This document shows, one piece after another, positions 1 to 9,772 of a stretch of DNA of 42,852 bases. This stretch comes from Heterotrichella gracilis (lineage: Eukaryota; Sar; Xanthophyceae; Tribonematales; Xanthonemataceae). The notes beneath the pieces were generated by a model. It did no database searches, was not told where the DNA came from, and was given only the letters and a program-made list of their open reading frames with translations. The DNA lies in NCBI GenBank assembly GCA_032358255.1, contig JAULBX010026852.1:1-42852 (forward strand). Reading direction: 5' to 3'. Position 1 is the stretch's first letter, and each line of letters starts with the position of its first letter. The translations under genes and the position numbers were made by a program.

Positions 1-1600
1 TATTGGGCAACTGTTATTGAATACCCAGCAGCACAATACACCCCCCCCCACCCCCCCCACCCACCCCCCACCCCTTCACACTGTACACTGGAAGCAAATA
101 TCAGGGCCTTGCAGAGTGCGTGCAATTGCTGCACTGGCGAAAGCAATGCTACACAGGTTATCTTTTGGTTCTTTCACTTGCATATGAGGCATATGAGGCA
201 AAATTAATTGCTGCGCATATTTATGTGGTTCAAACCGGTACACAGCTGTGCGGCACAATACCCCCGCCCCCCTCCCCTACCCCCTTTCACGCTGTATATG
301 TACAAGCTGTTCAACAGCCCTGCTCCTGCATGTGGCCATGGCTGCAGCACAGGGCTGCACAGGTTGTATTCTTCTGCAACCGCATGTGGGTTTCAAACCA
401 GTGATGCTTATAATAAAATGGTTCCAGGTCGGTACACAGCAGCATAATAACCCCTCCCCCCTCCCCCACCCCCTTTCACGCTGTCCATTTTGCAACCTAT
501 TGTCCACACCTTGGGGCATGCCTCGCTTTGGATGAATGTGACGGCGAAATGTTGCACAAAGTACAAATTCCTTTCTTGCACTACTAAATGAGGATAATAT
601 CACCTGCTGCACATACTTTATGTATGTTCAAGGCAGGTACACAGCAGCGCAATACCTCCTCCCCCCACCCCCCCGCCCTTTTTCACACTATGCATTTCAA
701 ATGCGCCGCCTACATGCAGCAGAAACCGCATGCTGCAACGCGCCACACCCACCCCACTAGAAAAGTGATTTTTCATTGGCACTGAATTTAAAATTCAGTG
801 CCAATACTAAACCACCACTCCGCTTTCTAAAAAGTCTCACATTACTGTACTCCCCCGTGTGACGGACATCTACAGGGAAACCCTTTGGTCCCTTTTGGTC
901 CCTTCACTTGCATATGAGGTAAATTAACTGCTGCACATATTTATGTGGTTCAAGCCGGTACACAGCTGTGCGGCACAATATCCCCGCCCCCTCCCCTACC
1001 CCCTTTCACGCTGTATATGTACAAGCTGTTCAACAGCCTGGTTTTGCTGCATGTGGCCATGGCTGCAGCGCAGGGCTGCACAGATTGTATTCTTCTGCAA
1101 CCGCACGTGGGTTTCAAACCAGTGCTGCTTATAAAAAAAATGGTTCCAGGTCGGTACACAGCAGCATAATAACCCCGCCCCCCTCCCCCACCCCCTTTCA
1201 CGCTGTCCATTTTGCAACCTATTGTCCACACCTTGGGGCATGCCGCGCATTGGATGAATGTGGCGGCAAAATGTTGCACAAAGTACAAATTCCTTTCTTG
1301 CACTACTAAATGAGGATAATATAACCTGCTGCACTGCATGGCATACTTTATGTATGTTCAAGGCAAGTACACAGCAGCACAATACCTACTCCCCCCACCC
1401 CCCCGCCCATTTTCACACTATGCATGTCAAATGCGCCGCCTACATGCAGCAGAAACCGCATGCTGCAACGCGCCACACCCACCCCACTGGCAATTTGATT
1501 TTTAATTCAGTGCCAATACTAAACCACCACTCCGCTTTCCGAAAAAGTCCCACATTACTGTCCTCCTCCGTGTGACGGACACCTACAGGGAAACCCTTTC
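1..1600. repeat. Higher-order satellite of C-tract monomers
   Basis: Two long copies, about 161-886 and 887-1600, share the same order of blocks and both end with a GTGACGGACA...ACAGGGAAACCCTTT block (861-886 and 1572-1600). Each long copy contains three related monomers of roughly 200 bp. Their cores read GGTACACAGC followed by (G/C)CACAATA or GCATAATA and a long C-rich tract, at about 236, 429 and 635 in the first copy and 957, 1153 and 1366 in the second. A further partial monomer sits at 1-80. No open frame here resembles a gene; the frames are read through the C tracts. The element type is not recognised. Confidence 0.85.
776..804. repeat. Perfect 14-bp inverted repeat (hairpin)
   Basis: TTGGCACTGAATTT at 776-789 is followed, after one A, by its exact reverse complement at 791-804. 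The corresponding place in the second satellite copy (about 1486-1520) keeps only the right arm. The hairpin is therefore a difference between the two copies. Confidence 0.8.
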
Positions 1601-2018
1601 CCTGTTCTTTATTTATGAGTATACAAGGACTAAAAGACGTCTCTTTGTGTTAACCCTAAACAGTGGCCCCCTAACTACGCCTCTGTGCGTTCCCTTTCTT
1701 TCTTTCTCAACACAAGCTTTGCATGAAGTCACAATCATTCACCCGTCCACTGGAAGTGGGCAACCGAGTACAGTTTTTTAGTCAAAAAATAAAATATTTT
1801 TGAATGAGATTGCCACAGCTTTTTCAAAGTTTTGTGCTGTCAACGACGACTGTCGTTCGCGTTGTCTGCAACAGTGGGTATTCCTTGCTCTCATACGCTA
1901 GACTCAAGCTGTAGCGAAAGTACCCTGCTCGGTTCCACTGTCATGCCCAGCACATGCCCGTTTGCCAAACGGTCAAGTCTGTAAAAAGCTCCTGTCTCAA
2001 TAAAGTCTGCCTGCAAGC
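1601..2018. other. Gene-free stretch upstream of YIPF6-like gene
   Basis: This holds a partial copy of a dispersed repeat (about 1661-1712, also seen at 15646 and 39313), an AT-rich patch near 1775-1805, and the presumed promoter and 5' UTR of the gene starting at 2019. I see no convincing TATA box or coding exon. Confidence 0.5.
1661..1712 (+). repeat. Dispersed repeat, partial copy (CTTT-tailed)
   Basis: The block CAGTGGCCCCCTAACTACGC, then CTCTGTGCGTTCCC and a TTTC microsatellite, matches 39357-39410 almost exactly. A diverged version lies at 15646-15735. Only the right-hand part is present here; it begins directly after a CCCTAAA heptamer. Confidence 0.75.
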
Positions 2019-3354
2019 ATGTTCGGCACCGGCAGCAAAGGCTCGGCTTGGGAAGCCACGCCGTCCAATGACGACGTAGAACAGGTAACTCCCTTGCAAG
2101 TTGCCTGTTGATTACATGTCCGTTGCAAGTCATGGGGGCCCAAACGTCTGACTCTGCTGTTAATACACACAGCTGTTCACGGGCCAAGCCTCCTCCATCA
2201 GCGGGACCGTCCCAGTATCCACAAGCTACCAACAGCCCCTGTCACCTGCTCCAGCCGGCAGCTCCTCCCCTCCCCTGTCCAACAGCCCCTTGAACACACT
2301 GGATGAGCCTGTGTGGGCAACCATCAGGAGGGACCTGCTGCGGATCTGGTACAACCTGGTGCTTGTGGTGTTCCCGTTCAAGAGCAGGGACCAACAGCAT
2401 GTGGCACTGCGCAACTGGGATCTGTGGGGACCCATGGTGAGGGCATGGCCACATGGCACTCTATGCATGGATATGCTCCTGTTCATATCTGGATGGGATG
2501 ACGGTTAATTCTATGAGGCAACGTGATAACATTGAGCCACGTGAACCAGATGGGTGTGTGGGTATCGCTAGCAAGGACACATACGCCATCCTGATGCATT
2601 GGTATACTGCCTGCTGCATGTCTGGATTCTGCTGTATTGCCATCAACTCTCCTGCCTTCCTGTCTGCAGATCTTCACCCTGGTGTTGGCCATCACCCTGT
2701 CTGTGGGGAACGCCAGTGCTTCCCACGTGTTCTCGGTGAGTTCATGCACGGGTTCAGTCACAAGCGTGACACCGCAATGCAACCAAATTAGCAGTCACTA
2801 CCCCCTGGTGGCCTGATGGTCTGATGTACCCTCAGGCTTAGGGGTTAAGGGTGGCTGAAGCAAGCCTCATATGAACAATATTGTGTGCAGATCGTGTTTG
2901 CAGAACCTCGGAGTTTAGGGTTTTAGGGTCGAGCTAAAGAAACCTCAATGCGCACAGATCTTGTTTGCGTAACCTCAGGGTATATGGTTTAAGGTCTAGG
3001 GTTGTGCTAAAGCAAGCCTCTCTGTCCCCGCAGATTGTGTTTGCCGTGGTGTCCTTTGGCGCTGTGGTCCTCACCTTCAACGTGGAGCTGCTGGGGGGCA
3101 ACATCGCCTTCTTCCAGAGCCTGTGCCTGCTGGGCTACTGCCTGTTCCCCATTGACGTGGCGGGCCTGGTGTGCGCCTTTGTCAACAACCTCATCGTGCG
3201 CTGGGTGCTGGTGTCGGTGGCGCTGGTGTGGTCCTCGTGGGCGTCCATCCCCTTCATTGGGGGCTCGGTGCCGCCCGCCAGGCGCATGCTGGCGGTCTAC
3301 CCCACCATCCTGCTCTACACAGCGCTGTCCTGGCTCACGCTTGTGGCGGCTTGA
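2019..3354 (+). CDS. YIPF6: YIPF6-like Yip1-domain Golgi membrane protein
   Basis: Exons: 2019-2084, 2173-2436, 2670-2735, 3034-3354, all joined in phase 0, giving 238 aa (human YIPF6 is about the same length). The N-terminus is a Ser/Pro/Gln-rich cytosolic tail. It is followed by the family block [11 protein letters not shown] (near residue 60), RDWDLWGP-like sequence (RNWDLWGPM at the end of exon 2), then five hydrophobic segments including [16 protein letters not shown] and [14 protein letters not shown]1-family proteins sit in Golgi/ER membranes and bind Rab GTPases and vesicle machinery; this role is family knowledge, not shown by the sequence. The start is the first ATG giving an in-frame exon with a good GTAACT donor. 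A TGTAA polyadenylation-like motif lies at 3693. Intron 3 carries a three-unit tandem duplication of the exon 4 edge. The gene converges on QNG1. Confidence 0.93.
2837..3050 (+). repeat. Triplicated exon-4 edge in YIPF6-like intron 3
   Basis: Three tandem units of about 65-75 bp each carry a TTTAGGG-like tract, a (G/C)TGAAGCAAGCCTC or GCTAAAGAAACCTC block, and CAG followed by AT(C/T)(G/T)TGTTTGC. The first two (acceptors near 2890 and 2957) are decoys. Only the third, at 3034, continues into the conserved reading frame. Confidence 0.8.
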
Positions 3355-3692
3355 GGGGCTCAGCAGCTGTCGCGTCCTAGGTCTTGTAATGCTTTTGTGG
3401 CGTGCTGTGGCCCTGCTGACACCCTTGGGTGGGGCTGGGCTTCTGAAACCACCACTGCACCATCAATGAAGGAGCGCTTGGGGGGCTGCCATCTCCACTT
3501 GATACGTGTGCAGCGCAGCAGTGGCGTCCAGCAATGGAGCGCATGCTGGCTACTCCATCACCCTGGCAGCAGTGCCCCACACAGGGTATTGCTGGCTCGC
3601 CTCCTGGCAGCGTGCAGGATGGGTAGGAGTCATGTTTAAATGCACAGTTTGCGATGATTTCATATACCCACAAATTGCTGTGCGCTGGGCCC

Positions 3693-3697
3693 TGTAA
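3693..3697 (+). promoter_or_regulatory. TGTAA polyadenylation-like signal
   Basis: TGTAA lies about 340 bp downstream of the YIPF6-like stop. TGTAA is the usual poly(A) signal of Chlorophyceae, so the assignment depends on the organism being in that group. Confidence 0.5.
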
Positions 3698-4012
3698 ACA
3701 CTGCAACATTTTAATTTACACTCATACGAACATGGAAACCCAGTGTGCTGTAGCACCGATTATACACAAGTAAATCAGGCTAGGTAGACGAACAGCTTCT
3801 TCTTCATAATGATTTGCTTTCAATTGTCGCCTTTTTCAAGCGAGTAATCAAGCATTGTACTGGCTGTCAGGCTTGGGCAACTCACGAAACTGTACCGTGG
3901 ATCGTACATTGTCAGGTTGAATGAATCTGTCAGCTTGAAGAAGTTCTGAAGACTTTGTGCCTGGCATTTTTTTGCATGACATGGGTCAGACTTCTGTCGC
4001 TGTGACCACATG

Positions 4013-4022
4013 TGTAATTACA
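4013..4022. promoter_or_regulatory. Palindromic TGTAATTACA, possible bidirectional poly(A) signal
   Basis: A perfect 10-bp palindrome presents TGTAA on both strands between two convergent genes. On the minus strand it is the first TGTAA I find downstream of the QNG1 stop, about 600 bp away. The use as a poly(A) signal is inferred. Confidence 0.35.
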
Positions 4023-4614
4023 ATTATCATGATGGTGCAACTGGTACACTCTGAGACTCTCTGAGCGCCAGGCCGGGCCTCTGCACTTGATACTCCTAGG
4101 CAGCCTGCGTCAGCACTCCATGCCATGTCAATGACATCAGTCGGACTGCGCCCCACAGACAGTGTCACAATCCTGTGGCGCCCGTCATCATAATCATTTT
4201 GATTGCAATCGGCGCCACCCATTGGCAATCATTCTTGTGTTGTGATAGTACGCAGTCTGACCTTGTTATAACCATGTTCCAATGGTTGCTGCCCGGCCTG
4301 CCTGTGTTTTTCAACATTGCTGGTTGTGGTGTGCTGCCGTGTGTGGGGGCGTTTTGTTTCTTTCTTTCTTACTGGAAGTTACCCTGGAAATCCGATGGAG
4401 TCCATCAATCAATGAAATTAAGTTTTGGATTATTATTAAAGATCATTAACTGAAATTTTCTGAGCTACTCGCAACAGGTGCGAGATGATGAATCGCGATT
4501 CGACTTGTCTAGCTAGGATCATACTAGCAAGCAATGACATCGTGATATAGGCTAGTGGCCACATTGAACTTTGCCGCAACGCCCAGGCCCAGGCCCAGGC
4601 CAGGCCGCACCAGC

Positions 4615-7296
4615 CTAGTAGTACACAGTGAGCGTGCGGTGGTGCGGCGGCGCCCCCTCCCTGGCCCGCTCCCCCTGCTCCCACAGCCACCAGTCCAGCT
4701 GCACAGCACACACACACAGCCCCCGTGACGCCAGCACCCCCGCCAGCCGCTCCACCGCCACTATGGTGGCTGCGCGAATCTCCACCTCCTGGGCCGAGCC
4801 AGGGGGGATACCCACCTGGCCGTCCACCTGCGGGAGGGGAGTGGAGGGTGGGGTTCAAGGCAGGCAGAACCCTATACAGGCTGATGGTCAATGCGGGCTG
4901 AACCCTAGGCCATAACCCTAAACAAGCCGGTGGTTATGGCACACTATTTAATGGACCTAGACATTTGCCTGTGGTCAAAACCTACTTACAGTACTGGGCC
5001 CCCGCGAGTTGGCAATTACCCCACCTTTTCCGCCAGTCCCAGGGAGTACTCCATGATCCCCATGCCCCTCAGCACTACAGGCACGCGGTAGTCGGCAAAC
5101 ATGGTGAGGCGGGAAATGTCGTGGAATGCGCCCAGGCCCTGCCCCCCAAATGCGCCCCACAGGTCCGCCACAAAGATCTGTGCGCGCTTGTACAGGAACA
5201 CCTGGCGGCCCCTGCAGCGCACATACACTTTAGGGTTGGGTAATAGGGTTCAGGGTTTAGAAATTGGAATAATCAGTGTGCGTTTGTACAGGAACACCTG
5301 GCGACCCCTGCAGCGTACAATCACTTTGGGTTGTAGGTCTTCGTGTTGAGCAACATAGGGTATCCGCACGCGCTTCATCCCCAGCTAATTGCAGATTCAC
5401 CTTATGGGTCCCAAAACCCTAAACCTTGGTACCTGCGGTCAACCTTTACCCCAAACCCTCCACCGCAAACCCCAGACCCTTACCCGTACACCGCGTGGTC
5501 CCTGAATCCAGGGAAGTGCTGCGCCACAAGCTCAACCAGGCGTGCAGCTGACCCCCCGGCGGACTCAACTATCTCGCTCGCCTGGCCTCCAAAATGGCGC
5601 AGCAGGCCCCGCCCCACCTGCGGCACACACGAATTGCCCTGGATTAGGGTTTAGCGGCCACCAAACGTTGCCACAATAGGCCTCGCACCAACCGCGCGAT
5701 ACCTGGGACAGGATGTTGCAGTCGCTGAGGTGCCACTATGGTGAGGTTCCCAGAGGCAAATAGACACACTGGGCGCATTGAGGGCCCCTTCATAATGCAA
5801 AAGTTAGACGTCAAGGTTCATTAATGATTTTCATTGCACTTCCATTACGTAAATCCATTGATTACTCTTGTGCTCACAATGTGCACAATCCCATGGGGCA
5901 GAAGCACAGCGGCCCCCCATCCCCCCTTCTCCTCCCAGCAATACCCCCTTATCACACACACACACACACACACAGTACCCACCTCCCTGAGCAGACGCGC
6001 CCTCTCACCCGCCAGCGGCACATCCCCCCTCCCCCCCACCAGCCGCTGCACCAGCCCCTCGTCGGCCGCAGCCAGAGCAGGGGCGCTGATGCAGGAGGGG
6101 TCGGCACCCACTGCTGCCTGCAGGGGAGAGGGGGGCAACAGGGAAAGCGTAAAAATAGGCAGATAAATTTAGCAATGTCCATCCTGTGTAATTGTTAATT
6201 GTATCGATAGGTTGTATGGAATGGTGGTTATGTGCAAGCTGATTCACATTTGGATTACAGATTACGAGTTTAGCATGCACACCAGCTGTGTCTTAGGCAT
6301 ACGATGTAAAACCAAGATGAACTCAAAACTGCTTAGAACGGTGAACCAGACGCCCCCACCTTTTACCTCCCATGGCCCCACCCCACCCCACCCCACCACC
6401 CACTCCCCACCACCCACCTTTACCCCCCCCGCCAGGTGCTCGTACTCCAGCCCCTGCTGCGGCCAGAAGCAGAAGTTGAGCGCATCCACCACCAGCAGGT
6501 ACTGCGCGGTCAGGGGGCCGGCGCCACACAGGTGCAGGTCTGCAGGGGTGAAGAGGGCTCGGGCATGGTTTGCCAGGCGTCTGTGCGTTTTTGGCAGGGT
6601 TTTGTAGGGTTGAGCCTGGCACCACATAGCTGCAAGTCTGCATAAGTGGTGGGTGGATGGCACAACCCTAAGCGAGGGTATTTGCGCCACGGCACACAGC
6701 ATGGAAAGCATGATCAAAAGCATGGACCTGACACAGTGCAAATTAAGGTGGCCTACCTGCATCGAATGCGCGAGGGGAGGTGATGGCGGCAACCTCCTCG
6801 TCACTCAGGCCGGACGCAACACGCTCAATGGCTGCAGGGCACACACACCCTAGCTTAGGGTACTTGGTACGCACTACCCGGCACCCATGTGCACACCCTG
6901 TCTCGGGTATTGGCGTAGTTGTGCACCTGCTGTTTCAAGTGCACAAGCCGGGATCCCCAGGTGGGTCTAATAAACAGGCCAGTGTGCATGCGTTGTGCAA
7001 CTGATCCACACCTGCACCATCCGCGGTGGCCTGTGGTGACGCTAGGGGGATGCACGAACAGAAGGCGGGGTGCCGTAGGGTGGCGCGCGTGATGGCTTCG
7101 TGTACAATGGATGCAATGAAGTGCATGGCGTCTGCGTAGGGCAGTGTTTGTGGGGTTGGTATCAGTGTAGCAACTACCCACCTTGGTCCGAGATGGACAC
7201 GTCTTGCGCATTCTGGACCACGTACGCGGTGCTCTGAATGATGTTGTCAAGGATGTCTTCTCCGCCCACCCCACCACCGCTCTTACTGCTGGCCAT
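4615..7296 (-). CDS. QNG1: Queuosine 5'-phosphate N-glycosylase/hydrolase (queuosine salvage protein)
   Basis: Minus-strand exons, 5' to 3': 7296-7182, 6831-6757, 6539-6418, 6117-5983, 5617-5484, 5211-5025, 4827-4615. All phases agree, giving 326 aa (human QNG1 is 341). Family blocks in order: VQNAQDVSI near the N-terminus, VVDALNFCFWP with LEYEHLAGGVK, FPGFRDHAVY, FLYKRAQIFVADLWG and LTMFADYRVP (residues about 199-238), EVEIRAA, LDWWLWE and the C-terminal HHRTLTVYY. The family releases queuine from queuosine or its 5'-phosphate so it can be reinserted into tRNA by TGT. The start ATG has a strong GCCACCATGG context and lies just after a CTGCAG acceptor, suggesting a spliced 5' UTR. The exon 6 donor is a weak GTGGGG chosen for phase. 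The exon 6 edge is duplicated in intron 5. Confidence 0.94.
5181..5330 (-). repeat. Duplicated QNG1 exon-6 edge with acceptor
   Basis: A 54-bp stretch at 5181-5234 (acceptor plus the first part of exon 6) recurs at 5277-5330 with a few changes. The copies are offset by 96 bp, with CAGGGTTTAG-type telomeric variants between. The upstream copy keeps a CTGCAG acceptor but runs into intron after about 34 bp. Confidence 0.85.
5952..5974. repeat. (AC)n microsatellite
   Basis: An uninterrupted CA-dinucleotide run lies in QNG1 intron 4, immediately downstream of the exon 4 donor. Confidence 0.9.
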
Positions 7297-9772
7297 GGTG
7301 GCTTCTGCAGGCGATATGGGTGGACACACGTTACAGTGCACAGAATAGGCAAACCGGGTATAAGTGTACAGTCCAATGTACCTGAGGTAGCATAATACTT
7401 GCAGTGTAGTGCTCTAAAATGAGCGAGCAGAGCAGCCGTGCATCTGTATGCCTTGTCAGGCATCAAGATGCGTCAATGCATGGCACATATATGCCTGGCC
7501 TACCGGCAAGCATCGCCTTTGCATTGGTTGCACAGTCTACAAACGACATCTTTTCTCCAGGCAAACGCTCACGTTCAGTCCGCAAGCGGCTTTAGAGACT
7601 GATTTGTCGCCTTGCACATGCATGCATGCATCAACATGCAGGCATCGTAAGCCTCCAAGGAAAGCTGTGGGTCAAACCTCACGGTATGGTATTGCAAAGG
7701 GTTAGGTTAGGGTCTGGGCTACCTTTCTGCACAGGGGGTACTGGCGGCAGCTAGTGCGGCGCTTGTGGCTGCCTTAGTACCGATGTCCCTCGTATAGCCT
7801 TGCGCCAACGAACTGTACACCACCAGGGCGGAAGAGGTGCCCAGTGAAGTGCGGCACAATCACACATGTATGACACACAAGCTACTAAAAGTACAGAACG
7901 TATTCCTAAAAAATTCTAAGGATGACAAGGCTGGTGCCACCAGTGGTGGTATAAAAAAACCCCTAAACCCTAAACTGTGCACATGCCATGCTTCCGCTAT
8001 GTGCAGCGCACTGGCACCTACTGCAATTATTTCCATGACAGCTTCTGCCCTTATACAGTCATCATCTGGCTGCCATGTTGCTTGTGCCCAAGAGTACGCC
8101 AGTGTCGATGAAAACAGAAAAATTGCCATGCCTGCAGGGCCTTAAAAGCGCCGCCCGTGGCGGGCTTGCCTGCCACTTTCAAAGGCGGCACCCTGAACCC
8201 TAACATGTGCAGTGGGCATGCCCTGACCACCTTGCAGAGGTAGGGCTGGAGTGGTGGCACTGGGGACTGTCAGGAGAGCAGGGTTACCCAAGGAGGGGGT
8301 CAGGTGAGGTCGCGCACCGCAGGGTCGCGGGACACCCTACGAGGGTTACACAACGAGGGTTACTCAAGAAGGGGGGACGATGTATATAAGTCGTCTCCTA
8401 TCACAACTGCAATCGGTTGGTGGGGGCTATACCCTGCCCATATATGGCAGGGTAGCAAAAGCCCTCTTTCGAAAGAATTCAAGGTTTTTGTGGGTGCCGT
8501 CAGCAGAGGTACGCTGCCTGTGGGTGGAGGGGGCGAGGGGTGTGGGGTAGGGCTATGGCTGTGGCTGGGTATTGGCTGTTTGGCGGTGGAGTGGACGAGC
8601 ATATGCATGTCAGACAAGATCCTCACTGCCTCACTAGGTGGCCACATGGTGGGTCCCGTATAGGTGGGGGCCGACGGTGGGTGGACGCAGCTGGTAGTGA
8701 TTATGGGGGTGCCTGGGCCTCACTGCTTGCGGCTAGCGTGTAAACTATGTAGTGTGTGTGCCAACGATTTAAAAATACTTGCAAGCGTTTCTGCCGTTTT
8801 ATACCAAGCCAAGCTTGCTTACCAGGTTGCTTACCAGGTTGCTGCCTGGCGCCAGGCCGCGCGTGCTGGGCATACAGTGCACTGTATGCAGGACCAGCCA
8901 TGAACACAACAGTACGGTAAAAGGCAAACAGTCATCATGACCCCGGGGGTTGGCAACAATCCGGAACCCTGTACCCTAAAACCGGGTGCTGCTCTCCTCC
9001 AGCGCCACCCTGTGTGCCTGCGCCACCCGCACCACCTCCACCATCCCCCACCCGTGACTCACCCCAAATTAGCATGCTCCACCGCCATATCCCATCCGAT
9101 GGCGGTGGTAGTGTTGGTGTCCTTTACGTGAACGGAAGGGCATCTCTATGTGGGCATTGCCGGTCAACGCACCCTGCTGTGCACCACTTGGGTGCAGTGC
9201 GCAGTGCCGCGGCTTGGCAAGTTCGTGGCTAAGATAAAGACAAGAGTGCTTGCAGCTTTTGCACCAGCCTTGTCGGTACCTACCAGTAGACCTTGAAGCC
9301 AGAAAGACCCTGGTTGCACATGCAGTTTCACTTCGAGCATGCAAGCAAGCATGCATTTTCACTTCGAGCAGTAGTGCTATGTTTTTACAGAAAGCGGAAA
9401 CCTGTTTGGCATACTTAGCCCATAGCACACAGTCACTACTTTCACGCAGTAGACATACGCGTTGCAGTATAGGTATCGGTTGTCGATACTTGCACGCAGC
9501 AACGATCCCAATCCAGGGTGTCGGTTGATGAGACTACGGTGAGGCCAAGCACTTAACAGGGCTTGAACAAGCTTGCCAAGGTTTCCTAGGGACAGGGTGT
9601 GGGCCTGCAGACCTGGTCAATTGGGCATCAACCCTTATTCTCCAGGGGTCCACCCACAACCGTGGTTTTACCAGGCTTGTACACCCACCAGGGTCAACAC
9701 CCTCCAGCCAAGAAGCGGTCCAACGCGCCAAGGCCAGAAGGAGTTCGGCGGGTTGGAGAAGCAGCGGGGCCG
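7297..9772. other. No supported gene; scattered exon-like scraps
   Basis: The region between the divergent QNG1 and coiled-coil genes contains telomere-like heptamers and minisatellites (for example repeated AGGGTTAC(C/A)CAA at 8278-8366). Several minus-strand pieces look exonic. One at about 7735-7823 reads YTRDIGTKAATSAALAAAS before a GTAGCC donor. Another is at about 8140-8195 (VAGKPATGGAFKALQ). A third at 8838-8894 reads MAGPAYSALYAQH and ends at a duplicated CAACCTG/GTAAGC donor. I could not link them in phase or name a family. They may be 5' UTR exons, a relic or a small unrecognised gene. Confidence 0.3.

Larger units (their letters stand above)
3355..4614. other. Convergent intergenic region and 3' UTRs
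   Basis: This lies between the stop codons of two convergent genes. It contains TGTAA at 3693-3697 for the plus gene and the palindrome TGTAATTACA at 4013-4022. Short open frames here have no recognisable protein features, and no exon could be supported. Confidence 0.6.

Noticed and set aside
236..1400. Regularly spaced repeats as a CRISPR array
   Set aside because: Monomers are about 200 bp and related throughout, with no short identical repeat plus unique spacer design, in a eukaryotic context.
8304..8663. 119-codon plus-strand open frame
   Set aside because: It is built on local AGGGTTAC minisatellite and low-complexity sequence, without splice signals or recognisable protein features.
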